Origin: Bacteroidales bacterium
Lineage (GTDB): Bacteria > Bacteroidota > Bacteroidia > Bacteroidales > F082
Length of the DNA: 64,000 nucleotides
Reading direction: 5' to 3'
NCBI GenBank assembly: GCA_015709215.1
Contig: JACCQN010000005.1
Location: forward strand, 1 to 64,000
This document shows positions 1 to 8,504 of this stretch, in pieces (position 1 is the first letter of the stretch; every line of letters begins with the position of its first letter). The position numbers were made by a program, and so were the translations under genes. The notes below the pieces were generated by a model that was not told where the DNA came from, did no database searches, and worked only from the letters and a program-made list of their open reading frames with translations.

Positions 1-1
1 C

Positions 2-214
<213 letters not shown>

Positions 215-246
215 TTGAGGTATTTATTAATTAAGATAAATGTGAT

Positions 247-1209
247 ATGAGTGAATCATTAGCAGATTTTAGTTTGGGAAAGAGAATTCAGCCCAAAGGC
301 ATAATTCAGAAAGTTGGTGTAATTGGCTGCGGAGCAGTAGGGCAGGAAATTACGCGAGCTATAAGTCAGTATGGTATTGATGTGGTTTTTCTGGATCTGG
401 ACGAAGAGAGAATTAAACTGATATACAAACAGATAGATGAACAGCTGGACGATGTTATTAACCACTGGGGTCTTACACCAGGTGAAAAGCGTGCCATTAT
501 GAGTCGCATCAAAGGGACTACCAACTATAATGACTTGGCCGATTGCGACATTGTAATAGAATCAATCAGTTCGCGTAAAAGGGGAACAAGTATCGAAATC
601 AGAAAGGAAATCTTTTCGAAGGTTGAAGAAGTAGTGCGCGAAGATGCCATTATTTCTTCAAATATTGCCACCTTGATGATTTCTGATTTGGCTACTGTTC
701 TTAAACGTCCGGAAAGAGCAATCGGGATTCATTTTATCTTACCTGTTCACAGAAGTCATGTGATTGAGGTTGTTAGGGGAATCAATTCTTCGGAGGAAGC
801 TTATCAGCAGGTCATCAAATTTGCCGGTATGATCAATAAACGAATCATCCGGGTAAACGAATCACCGGGTAATATTGTAACCCGCATGCTTGTGACAACC
901 ATCAATGAAGCTTGCGAAATTTTAATGGAGGGTGTTGCCTCTGTTGCAGATATTGATATTGCAATGAAAGAATCGTCCGGCAATATTTATGGGCCTTTTG
1001 AAATGGCCGACCGCATTGGGTTGGACAAAATCCTGAAGTATATGGATAACCTTTATCAGGAGTTTGGCGACAAAAAATACAAGCCATCACCTATTATTAA
1101 AAGGTTGGTCAGGGCGAATTATTATGGCCGTATTACCAACCGCGGTTTTTATAATTATGAGAGTGGAAGGGCTGTTGATCAAACAGTTGTTTGTGCTGTT
1201 ATCAAATAA
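247..1209 (+). CDS. 3-hydroxyacyl-CoA dehydrogenase (3-hydroxybutyryl-CoA dehydrogenase type)
   Basis: This 320-residue protein has the two-domain layout of short 3-hydroxyacyl-CoA dehydrogenases. An N-terminal Rossmann fold starts with VGVIGCGAVGQEI (about residues 23-36) and is followed by an acidic residue in FLDLDEERI, which fits NAD. The catalytic His sits in GIHFILPVHRSHVIEVVRG and the NESPGN motif follows. The C-terminal dimerisation domain is present (GPFEMADRIGLD, ending RGFYNYE). It is about 35 residues longer at the N-terminus than the usual 282-residue enzyme. It sits 32 bases after pta and 17 before ackA, so co-transcription is likely. The expected reaction is acetoacetyl-CoA to 3-hydroxybutyryl-CoA, but no thiolase or crotonase is in view. 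Confidence 0.85.
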   Translation: MSESLADFSLGKRIQPKGIIQKVGVIGCGAVGQEITRAISQYGIDVVFLDLDEERIKLIYKQIDEQLDDVINHWGLTPGEKRAIMSRIKGTTNYNDLADCDIVIESISSRKRGTSIEIRKEIFSKVEEVVREDAIISSNIATLMISDLATVLKRPERAIGIHFILPVHRSHVIEVVRGINSSEEAYQQVIKFAGMINKRIIRVNESPGNIVTRMLVTTINEACEILMEGVASVADIDIAMKESSGNIYGPFEMADRIGLDKILKYMDNLYQEFGDKKYKPSPIIKRLVRANYYGRITNRGFYNYESGRAVDQTVVCAVIK

Positions 1210-1226
1210 TTAAAATTGTTAATATT

Positions 1227-2447
1227 ATGAAGATTATTGTGTTGAACTGTGGAAGCTCATCCATTAAATATCAGCTATTCGAAATGCCGTCAAAAACTGT
1301 GTTGGCCAAAGGTCTTGTTGATAAAATTGGTTTGAAAGGCGCTGCCATAAAGCATAAAAGGGAAGACGGAACCGAAGTAAAACTCGAAGGCGAAATCCTG
1401 GATCATCAGGCAGGGATTCAGTTTTTGCTTGGTATTCTGGTCAGCGAAAAATATGGCAGTATTAAATCTATCGAAGATATTGATGCTGTGGGCCATCGCG
1501 TGGTGCATGCCGGCGAAAAATTTAGTGGTAGTGTGTTTATTTCGGAGGAGGTAATTGATGCTTTGGAAGAATGCGTTGATCTGGCTCCTTTGCACAATCC
1601 GCCAAACCTTAAAGGTATTTATGCCATGAAAGAATTGTTGCCGGAAGTGCCGCAGGTAGGTGTATTCGACACAGCTTTCCATCAAACCATGCCTCCCTAT
1701 GCGTACCTTTATGGTATTCCTTATTCTCTTTACGAAAAGTATAAGATAAGACGCTATGGATTTCATGGAACAAGCCATAAATATGTTTCACACAGAGCAT
1801 GTGAAGTTTTGGGACTGGATATCAAAACACAAAAAATTATTACATGTCACCTCGGAAACGGCGCTTCAATGACTGCTATCAAATACGGTAAATCATTGGA
1901 TACCACTATGGGAATGACTCCAATCGAAGGTCTTATCATGGGTACACGCTGCGGCGATCTTGATGTAGGCGCCTTGCTTTATATTGCAGATAAAGAAGAA
2001 ACCAGCATTCAATATACCAGCACTTTGGTCAATAAATTTAGCGGTATGTTAGGTATTTCAGGTGTTTCATCTGATATGAGAGATATAGAAATTGCTGCTG
2101 AAGAAGGTAACGAAAGGGCAAAAGTTGCGATGGAAATGTATCAGTACAGAGTTCGCAAATACATTGGCGCTTATGCAGCTGCAATGGGCGGTGTTGATTT
2201 GATAGTATTTACTGGCGGAATCGGTGAGAATGATACAGTAACGCGTACAAAATCACTCGAAGGTCTTGAGTTTCTGGGAATTGATATCGATACCGAAAAA
2301 TCTTTGAATTCCAGAGGCAGGGAAGAGCTTGTGAGCAAGGCTGATTCTAAAGTTAAAGTGATTGTTGTTCCTACAGATGAGGAACTTATGATTGCCACTG
2401 ACACACATGAAATTGTTGAAAATCTAAGCGAGGCCAATACATTCTGA
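1227..2447 (+). CDS. ackA: Acetate kinase
   Basis: The product makes acetate and ATP from acetyl phosphate and ADP. At 406 residues it has normal family length. The ASKHA phosphate-1 motif NCGSSSIKYQ is at the N-terminus. Other family motifs are GHRVVHAGEKF, the catalytic region VFDTAFHQTMP, RRYGFHGTSHKYV, CHLGNGASM, and the adenosine motif FTGGIGEND. The ATG at 1227 is chosen because MKIIVLNCGSSS is the conserved start; the open frame 12 codons further upstream only overlaps the preceding gene. A strong hairpin terminator follows. Confidence 0.95.
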   Translation: MKIIVLNCGSSSIKYQLFEMPSKTVLAKGLVDKIGLKGAAIKHKREDGTEVKLEGEILDHQAGIQFLLGILVSEKYGSIKSIEDIDAVGHRVVHAGEKFSGSVFISEEVIDALEECVDLAPLHNPPNLKGIYAMKELLPEVPQVGVFDTAFHQTMPPYAYLYGIPYSLYEKYKIRRYGFHGTSHKYVSHRACEVLGLDIKTQKIITCHLGNGASMTAIKYGKSLDTTMGMTPIEGLIMGTRCGDLDVGALLYIADKEETSIQYTSTLVNKFSGMLGISGVSSDMRDIEIAAEEGNERAKVAMEMYQYRVRKYIGAYAAAMGGVDLIVFTGGIGENDTVTRTKSLEGLEFLGIDIDTEKSLNSRGREELVSKADSKVKVIVVPTDEELMIATDTHEIVENLSEANTF

Positions 2448-2465
2448 ATGTAAGGCCTTTACAGC

Positions 2466-2504
2466 AAAAAACCACCCCGGAATCATTTCTGAGGTGGTTT
2501 TTTT
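2466..2504. terminator. Bidirectional intrinsic terminator between ackA and the GIN-domain gene
   Basis: The arms AAACCACC and GGTGGTTT enclose a loop of about 16 bases. There is an A-run before the left arm and a T-run after the right arm, so it can stop transcription from both converging genes. Confidence 0.8.
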
Positions 2505-2524
2505 CGTTTGAAGCATTTTAGTTT

Positions 2525-4090
2525 TTACCAGCTGGAAACTGCAATTCCTACAGCAAAAGGATAGAGTTCCGGCCCTTTGTCTTTGATGAATAAAGTGGTA
2601 AGCGAATAGTTTGCATAAAGGTTCACAATTCCCCATCCCATTCTGATTCCAGCATCCAGTTTGAATGGCCGCATATGGAAGCTGTCGTAATCTTTGGTGA
2701 TATTTCGGTTTGTATTTCCGGGACTCTGCATGCTTCCAGCAAGCAAATTTCCGGTTTCAGGATCGCGAAGATTGAATACCTTGTTGGATTCATTATAATA
2801 CACTTTGGTATGACTGCTTATTCTCCATCCGGCAACAATACCGGCGGCGAAATGTAATTTTTCTTTGTTTTTGTAAGATTTTGACTGGAACTCAAAAAAC
2901 AGGGGAAGCGTAAGGTATAGGTTTGTCAGTTTACTTTTTCTAACTGATATGCCTTCCATCAGATAACCTTTAAAAATAATTGAATCACCTGTTAGAAAGG
3001 TGGAATTTGCAAAGCGGTAGTTATTCCAACTAAGACCTAATCCGCCAAACATACCAAAGGTGCCTGATTTGTTGAGATTGATGTTTTGCTCATAAAAATT
3101 TAGATTCACATTGATACTTTTTTCCATGCGCAAATCGAGGTAGCTTTGGTTTGCAGGATAGCTCATGTTGAAATCGGGTGTAAGCAAACCGTTAAGTCCA
3201 ATTTCAAAACCTGCCCAATGCCCGTTGAAACGGTGTTTTTTCGTGCGCGTCACAGTTACGTTTCCATTGTTGTCAACAACAATAGTGCGGCTTCCAATAA
3301 CAATTTTTGTGGAGTCGTCATCAATCACTTTAACGTCCAGATTGCCTAATTTAATGCGAACACTATCGGCTCTTTGTGAATTATAGCCTTCGCTGATCGA
3401 AATCACATCACTTTTTTTTTCATACATGGCAGGCGCTTTGTCATAACTCACATTGGAGGCTCCGCTTGTATTGCTGTATAGCGCTTCGGTAGCCCATACC
3501 TTGGCATCGCTGGCACCGCTGGCTTTGATATTTGAAGTATTGGTTTTAAAATCAGTAGCATGAAGACGGGCAGCTCCACTTAAATTAGATTTATGCGTTT
3601 CAGCTGAACCACTGAGCGTTAATCTGCCGGCACCTGAAACGTCCGATACTAATTCCTTAACCCTAAGGCGGGCAATTACTGTTGAGGCACCACTAACCTT
3701 GATTATAAACTGGTCGGCTTCATAAGTTTCGGGAATATCTACTTTGCTTGCACCAGAGGCTTCAATTTCTATAAGTTCCGGAGCTGTTATTGTAGCAATC
3801 ATACGGGTGGGTTTCCTGATATGGCTGGTAGCCAGCTTTAATGTTTTGTTTTCAACTTTTACTTCAATGTGTTCAAAAAGGTTGTCATCTGTTTCGATAG
3901 TCACAGTTTGATCTGCAGAGGGAACAAAAACCAGTTGAAAGTTTCCGCTCACAGCAATTTTATCAAAAGTGCTCAGATCAAAAGTGCGTTCTGCAAGATT
4001 TCCGTTTCCGTAATACTGCGCTGACAGCGTTATTGACAATCCCATCAAGAGGATCAGTATCAGGCTTATGGTGTAAGATTTTGATTTCAT
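2525..4090 (-). CDS. Secreted GIN-domain (DUF2807-like) protein fused to an outer-membrane beta-barrel
   Basis: A signal peptide (LILILLMGLSITLSAQ) is followed by a head GIN domain, about residues 30-230. It starts with FDLSTFDKIAVSGNFQLVF and carries repeated SGAS/SGAG/SGAA turns, for example EASGASKVDIPE and IKASGASDAKVW, as in DUF2807 beta-helical proteins. The C-terminal half (about 290-521) has alternating aromatic and polar strands such as GLGLSWNNYRFA, LTLPLFFEFQSK and YANYSLTTLF, ending VGIAVSSW, like PorT-type barrels. GIN proteins are usually 230-300 residues without a barrel, so the 521-residue fusion is notable. The function is unknown; a surface-exposed, barrel-anchored domain is inferred. 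No TAnnTTTG element was found upstream. Confidence 0.7.
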   Translation of the reverse strand: MKSKSYTISLILILLMGLSITLSAQYYGNGNLAERTFDLSTFDKIAVSGNFQLVFVPSADQTVTIETDDNLFEHIEVKVENKTLKLATSHIRKPTRMIATITAPELIEIEASGASKVDIPETYEADQFIIKVSGASTVIARLRVKELVSDVSGAGRLTLSGSAETHKSNLSGAARLHATDFKTNTSNIKASGASDAKVWATEALYSNTSGASNVSYDKAPAMYEKKSDVISISEGYNSQRADSVRIKLGNLDVKVIDDDSTKIVIGSRTIVVDNNGNVTVTRTKKHRFNGHWAGFEIGLNGLLTPDFNMSYPANQSYLDLRMEKSINVNLNFYEQNINLNKSGTFGMFGGLGLSWNNYRFANSTFLTGDSIIFKGYLMEGISVRKSKLTNLYLTLPLFFEFQSKSYKNKEKLHFAAGIVAGWRISSHTKVYYNESNKVFNLRDPETGNLLAGSMQSPGNTNRNITKDYDSFHMRPFKLDAGIRMGWGIVNLYANYSLTTLFIKDKGPELYPFAVGIAVSSW

Positions 4091-4316
4091 GGTTTTTGGT
4101 GTTTAAGGATTAAATTTTCTGTTTCTTTTGTTGTGTGACGTTTGTTTAGGTCTTGAAGTTACAACTCGTTTAATTTTTTTAGATATCTGCTTTCCACAGC
4201 AACATTTATTTGGGTTTTTCGTTCATTTACAATGGATTTTTATTTACGAAACAGCCATTCAATGGATGGAATAATTGTTTTAATCTTGAGTTTATATTTT
4301 CAGTTTTTTAATTCCG
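4091..4316. other. Divergent intergenic region
   Basis: AT-rich spacer between the minus-strand GIN gene and the plus-strand permease. Apart from the permease -7 element just beyond it, I see no gene, hairpin or clear minus-strand promoter. Confidence 0.5.
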
Positions 4317-4324
4317 TAAATTTG
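4317..4324 (+). promoter_or_regulatory. -7 promoter element for the LptF/G permease
   Basis: TAAATTTG matches TAnnTTTG exactly. A transcript would begin near 4331, about 17 bases before the TTG start at 4348, which supports that start. No clear -33 TTG at the usual spacing. Confidence 0.65.
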
Positions 4325-4347
4325 CCTCACAAACGCAGAAATTTACC

Positions 4348-5844
4348 TTGAAAAAAATATATGCTTTTACGCTTAAGTCCTACCTTGGCCCTTTGGTGCT
4401 TACTTTTTTCATAGCACTTTTTATCTTGTTGATGCAGTTTTTGTGGAAATACATCGACGATCTGGTGGGGAAAGGTTTGGAAGGAGCTATCATTGCCCAG
4501 TTAATGTTTTATGCCAGTGCAACTTTTGTTCCACTGGCTTTGCCTCTTGCGATTTTATTGTCCTCACTGATGACGTTTGGGAATTTGGGAGAAAATTACG
4601 AACTTGTAGCAATGAAAGCTGCCGGGATTTCTGTGTGGAAAATTATGCGTCCACTCATGATATTGTCTTTAGCAATCAGTATGTTGGCATTTTTGTTTTC
4701 TAATTATGTTCAACCTTATGCCAACCTCAAGTTTCAATCGTTGCTGTATGATGTACGCCAGCAAAAACTGGCTTTTGATATTACAGAAGGTGTATTTTAT
4801 CATGGCATTGAGAATTATGTGATCAGGGTTGGAAGCAAAGAAAAAGACGGTCGTACAATTCATGATGTGAAAATTTACGATCACACCGACAGGCTTGGAA
4901 ATATCAAGGTAACAACAGCGCAATCAGGTTATATGGAAATGAGCCCTAATCAGGAGTATATTATTTTTACACTATTCGATGGATATTCTTATACCGACAT
5001 TGTTTCGGAGCGTAACTATCGAGATAACAGACCTTTTGACAGAACTGCTTTCAAGCAGCAACGGATTCGCTTCGATCTTTCTGAATTTAACATGAACCGA
5101 ACCAAAGAGGAACTTTTCAAAAGTCACTACACCATGCTGAATATCAAACAGCTTAATATGTCTGTAGATTCTTTGGAGCAGCGTTTTGAAGAACGCAAGA
5201 AACGCTATAAGACAAGTTTTGCACAACGTTACCAGAATTTTGCTACCCTGGATACAACTTCGAAAGCGATGCTGGCAATGAAAAAACCAACCGAAGAAGT
5301 TGTTGTGGATACCACAAAATCTTTTATTGATCACGACTCTACATTCCATCTGGAATGGCCCTTTATCGCAAATTTTGATAAGAAAGAGAAAGGCAACCTC
5401 CTGGAAATGGCACTAACAGCTGTCCGATCAGCGCGCGATAATGTGATCTTTAATAAAAATGATTTTAACTATCAGCAGGAAAATATTCGCAAGCATCTGA
5501 TTGCCTGGCATAAGAAGTTTACACTGAGCATCGCCTGTTTAATTTTGTTTTTTATCGGTGCCCCAATGGGAGCAATAATTCGAAAGGGAGGTTTGGGATT
5601 GCCGGTTGTGATTTCAGTTTTGTTTTTCGTGATCTATCATATCACAAGCATAACAGGCGAAAAAGCAGCTAAGGTTGGCGATTTGGATGTTGTGACCGGT
5701 GTGTGGCTTTCGTCGCTGGTACTTTTTCCAATGGGGCTGTTTCTTACCTTTAAAGCAACAACTGATGCTGGTTTGCTCGATATTGACAGTTGGAGAAAGA
5801 TATTCCGGAAGTTATTCCCGGCAAAAACTAAAACCATAGCATGA
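4348..5844 (+). CDS. LptF/LptG (YjgP/YjgQ) family lipopolysaccharide export permease
   Basis: This 498-residue inner-membrane protein belongs to the permease family of the Lpt ABC exporter that pulls LPS out of the inner membrane. The N-terminus (YLGPLVLTFFIALFILLMQFL, then KYIDDLVGKGL) gives TM1. Two more helices follow near residues 60-80 and 100-120. A long periplasmic beta-jellyroll region (about 130-370) comes next, then three C-terminal helices (CLILFFIGAPMGAIIRKGGLG, VVISVLFFVIYHI, WLSSLVLFPMGLF). The start is TTG at 4348; it preserves the conserved family N-terminus and fits the promoter 24 bases upstream. LptF and LptG cannot be told apart here. Its stop overlaps the next start by 4 bases. 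Confidence 0.88.
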   Translation: MKKIYAFTLKSYLGPLVLTFFIALFILLMQFLWKYIDDLVGKGLEGAIIAQLMFYASATFVPLALPLAILLSSLMTFGNLGENYELVAMKAAGISVWKIMRPLMILSLAISMLAFLFSNYVQPYANLKFQSLLYDVRQQKLAFDITEGVFYHGIENYVIRVGSKEKDGRTIHDVKIYDHTDRLGNIKVTTAQSGYMEMSPNQEYIIFTLFDGYSYTDIVSERNYRDNRPFDRTAFKQQRIRFDLSEFNMNRTKEELFKSHYTMLNIKQLNMSVDSLEQRFEERKKRYKTSFAQRYQNFATLDTTSKAMLAMKKPTEEVVVDTTKSFIDHDSTFHLEWPFIANFDKKEKGNLLEMALTAVRSARDNVIFNKNDFNYQQENIRKHLIAWHKKFTLSIACLILFFIGAPMGAIIRKGGLGLPVVISVLFFVIYHITSITGEKAAKVGDLDVVTGVWLSSLVLFPMGLFLTFKATTDAGLLDIDSWRKIFRKLFPAKTKTIA

Positions 5845-7055
5845 TGAAAGTGCTTTTCATTTGTAATAAATCCCCTTTCCCCGCACATGAAGGTGGTCCC
5901 ATCGCTATGAAAAGTATTATAGATGGCTTGCTCGAATCAGGTCATCAGGTTAAGGTACTGGCTGTTAATTCAGAAAAATATAATGTAAATCTCGATGACA
6001 TTCCGGAGGATATTAAGCAAAGAACAGGGCTAAAACTGGTTCAATTAGATTTGCGCATAAAAGTTTTCGGCGCTTTGAAAGCATTTTTTAGAAATCGCTC
6101 GTATCACGTGGAGCGTTTTGTTTCAGATTTGTTTAATCGTGAACTGATGGCAATACTTAAGGCTGATCAGTACGATGTGATTCAACTCGAAACTGTATTT
6201 ATGGCTCCTTATATTTCGACCATTAGGGAGCACTCAAAAGCCGTAATTGTGTTGCGGGCTCACAATATTGAGCATCTGATATGGAAACGGCTCGCACGGC
6301 AAACACTCTCCATTGTTAAAAAGTTTTACCTTAATCATCTGAGTAAAACACTGCAGCGTTTCGAATTAGACAGTTTGAACGAAGTTGATGGCGTTGCAGC
6401 AATAACACGCAAGGATGCTGCATTTTTCAGAGGATATACACACAAACCTGTTGTGGATATTCCGTATGGAATTGATCCGCATGGTTTTAATCCAGCCTTT
6501 GAAATGGATGAGTTACCCGTTTTTTTTCATTTAGGATCTATGAATTGGATTCCTAATATCGAAGGTATTCGTTGGATGTTGGATAATGTATGGCCATTAG
6601 TGATAGCAAAAATACCTCAGGCTCGTTTTGTGCTTGCAGGGCGCTTTATGCCCGAATGGCTTTTAAACTATAAAGCTCCCGGAATTGAGGTGGTTGGTGA
6701 AGTGATAAATGCAACTGAATTTGTGCAAAACAAGCATATTGCCGTAGTGCCTTTATTGTCGGGAAGTGGAATACGGATAAAGATTATCGAGGCTATGGCG
6801 TTGGGAAAAACAGTTGTTACAACACGCATTGGGGCCGAAGGAATTAATTATACTGACCAGTCAAATATTTTTATTGCTGATGATGCAGCCAAGATGGCAG
6901 CAATAATGGTGCAGTTGCTTCAGTATCCTCAAAAAGCCTTCGATTGTGGAAAAGCTGCCCGAAAATTGGTTGAAATGCAACACAATAGCAATAAAGTAAA
7001 CGTTAGGTTGCTAAAATTTTATACTAATCTTAAAGATAATACCTGCACAAATTGA
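5841..7055 (+). CDS. Family 4 glycosyltransferase
   Basis: This 404-residue cytoplasmic GT-B fold enzyme starts MMKVLFICNKSPFPAHEGGP, with the glycine-rich acceptor loop. An N-terminal domain is followed by the nucleotide-sugar domain (PVFFHLGSMNWIPNIEGIRW). The GT4 motif with paired glutamates is GIRIKIIEAMALGKTVVTT, then IGAEGI. The ATG overlaps the permease stop (ATGA), so the two genes are translationally coupled. Linkage to an LPS export permease suggests envelope glycan assembly, but the sugar and acceptor cannot be read from sequence. A second ATG three bases later is an equally possible start. Confidence 0.85.
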   Translation: MMKVLFICNKSPFPAHEGGPIAMKSIIDGLLESGHQVKVLAVNSEKYNVNLDDIPEDIKQRTGLKLVQLDLRIKVFGALKAFFRNRSYHVERFVSDLFNRELMAILKADQYDVIQLETVFMAPYISTIREHSKAVIVLRAHNIEHLIWKRLARQTLSIVKKFYLNHLSKTLQRFELDSLNEVDGVAAITRKDAAFFRGYTHKPVVDIPYGIDPHGFNPAFEMDELPVFFHLGSMNWIPNIEGIRWMLDNVWPLVIAKIPQARFVLAGRFMPEWLLNYKAPGIEVVGEVINATEFVQNKHIAVVPLLSGSGIRIKIIEAMALGKTVVTTRIGAEGINYTDQSNIFIADDAAKMAAIMVQLLQYPQKAFDCGKAARKLVEMQHNSNKVNVRLLKFYTNLKDNTCTN

Positions 7056-7144
7056 ATGGTATGTCATATTGTCCTGTTCTGTTTTCGGTTTTTTTACTAA
7101 TTCAACCAACAACAAATAGCAAATTAATCTCCTGTAAAATCATT

Positions 7145-7152
7145 TACCTTTG
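7145..7152 (+). promoter_or_regulatory. -7 promoter element for the second glycosyltransferase
   Basis: TACCTTTG is an exact TAnnTTTG match 29 bases before the ATG at 7181. It shows that this gene can be transcribed independently of the permease operon. Confidence 0.65.
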
Positions 7153-7180
7153 TTCGCAAATATAAACCTGAAACAGTTTG

Positions 7181-8356
7181 ATGAAGATTTTTGTGCTGCT
7201 CTCACGAATTCCGTGGCCTCTCGAAAAAGGTGACAAACTGAGAGCTTATAATCAGTTGAAACAGCTCTCGAAAAACAATGATATCATTCTTTGTGCCCTG
7301 AACACAGATCGTAAAGCAAACAAAAAGGAGGCTTTTAGCGCACTGCAACCTTATTGTAAATCTATCAATTTTATCGATTTGCCCGGAATCGGGATATTGC
7401 TTAATCTGATGGCAGCATGGCTCAACGGAAATCCGCTCCAGGCAGGTTATTTTTTTAATGCAAGAGCAGCCAAACGCATTCACAATTTAATTGCCGAACA
7501 TCAACCTGATTTGCTTTATGGCCAATTGTTGAGGGTTGCATCCTATTTGAGAAAAGAAAACCTCCCTAAAGTTTTGGATTATCAGGATGTTTTTAGCATG
7601 GGGATGAAGCGGCGGCTGGATGTTTCTTCCTGGCTGATGAAGCCTTTTTTGATGACCGAATACCACAGATTACAGCGTTACGAAGCAGCTGTTTTTAAGG
7701 ATTTTGAACTGAAAACAATTATAAGCGAAACAGATCGGAAATTGATTCCACATCCAAAACGTGACGAAATTCTCGTTATTCCCAATGGTGTTGATCATGA
7801 ATATTTTAGCCCGATTTTAGGAGATAAAAAATACGAAATCGTCTTTACCGGAAATATGGCCTACCCGCCCAATGTTAATGCTGCAGCTTTTTTGGTGCAG
7901 GAAATTATGCCGCTGGTTTGGAAACAACTTCCTGATGCTAAGCTTTTATTGGCAGGAGCTACTCCGGATATAACGATACGGCAGGTAGCTTCAAAAAAGG
8001 TGATTGTTACCGGATGGATGGACGATATCCGTGATGCGTATGCCCACTCAAAAGTTTTTGTGGCGCCAATGCGAATTGGAACCGGACTTCAAAATAAATT
8101 GCTGGAAGCCATGTCGATGGCTTTGCCTTGTGTTACTACTTCGTTGGCTAACAAACCTTTAAACGCCAAGTTGAATCATGAATTATTGGTTGGTGATAAC
8201 GCAGTAGAAATTGCCGGCCATTTGGTAAAACTTTTAAGTAACTCTGAATTTGCTGATCAAATAGCGTCAGCTGGCTATGAATTTGTTCGCCGACAATTTA
8301 GTTGGGATACGGCTAACGAAAAGCTTGAAAATGCCATGAAAAGGCTTGTTCAGTAA
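7181..8356 (+). CDS. Family 4 glycosyltransferase (exopolysaccharide/Stp1-like)
   Basis: This 391-residue GT-B enzyme starts MKIFVLLSRIPWPLEKGDKLR. The donor domain begins near YEIVFTGNMAYPPNVNAAAF and carries the GT4 motif RIGTGLQNKLLEAMSMALP. The PPNVNAA and IGTGLQNKLLEAM signatures resemble glycosyltransferases of exosortase-associated polysaccharide clusters, though no exosortase is in this window. ATG at 7181 is preferred to the TTG one codon earlier. It is probably a paralogue of the preceding GT4 acting on a related envelope glycan; the substrate is unknown. Confidence 0.85.
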   Translation: MKIFVLLSRIPWPLEKGDKLRAYNQLKQLSKNNDIILCALNTDRKANKKEAFSALQPYCKSINFIDLPGIGILLNLMAAWLNGNPLQAGYFFNARAAKRIHNLIAEHQPDLLYGQLLRVASYLRKENLPKVLDYQDVFSMGMKRRLDVSSWLMKPFLMTEYHRLQRYEAAVFKDFELKTIISETDRKLIPHPKRDEILVIPNGVDHEYFSPILGDKKYEIVFTGNMAYPPNVNAAAFLVQEIMPLVWKQLPDAKLLLAGATPDITIRQVASKKVIVTGWMDDIRDAYAHSKVFVAPMRIGTGLQNKLLEAMSMALPCVTTSLANKPLNAKLNHELLVGDNAVEIAGHLVKLLSNSEFADQIASAGYEFVRRQFSWDTANEKLENAMKRLVQ

Positions 8357-8434
8357 ATCTTTTTATCAGAAACCGAAACTTAAATTTCAGGTTGAAGGAG
8401 TGAGTATTGTTATGATTTAGAGATTTTCTCCGGC

Positions 8435-8465
8435 TTTCTCTGGGGTAAAAAGATTTGTAGTTTTG
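8435..8465 (+). promoter_or_regulatory. Promoter for ettA
   Basis: TTTC, 19 bases, then TAGTTTTG (8458-8465), an exact match to TAnnTTTG with a near-match -33 element. It lies 39 bases before the ATG. Confidence 0.6.
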
Positions 8466-8504
8466 CTGCTCATTAATTAAGTCATTAAACTAATAATCAA
8501 TTAT

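Noticed and set aside
1191-1226. Longer start for acetate kinase
   Set aside because: The 12 extra residues overlap the upstream gene and are not family-like; ATG 1227 gives the conserved N-terminus.
1290-1778. 162-residue minus-strand frame
   Set aside because: Shadow of ackA.
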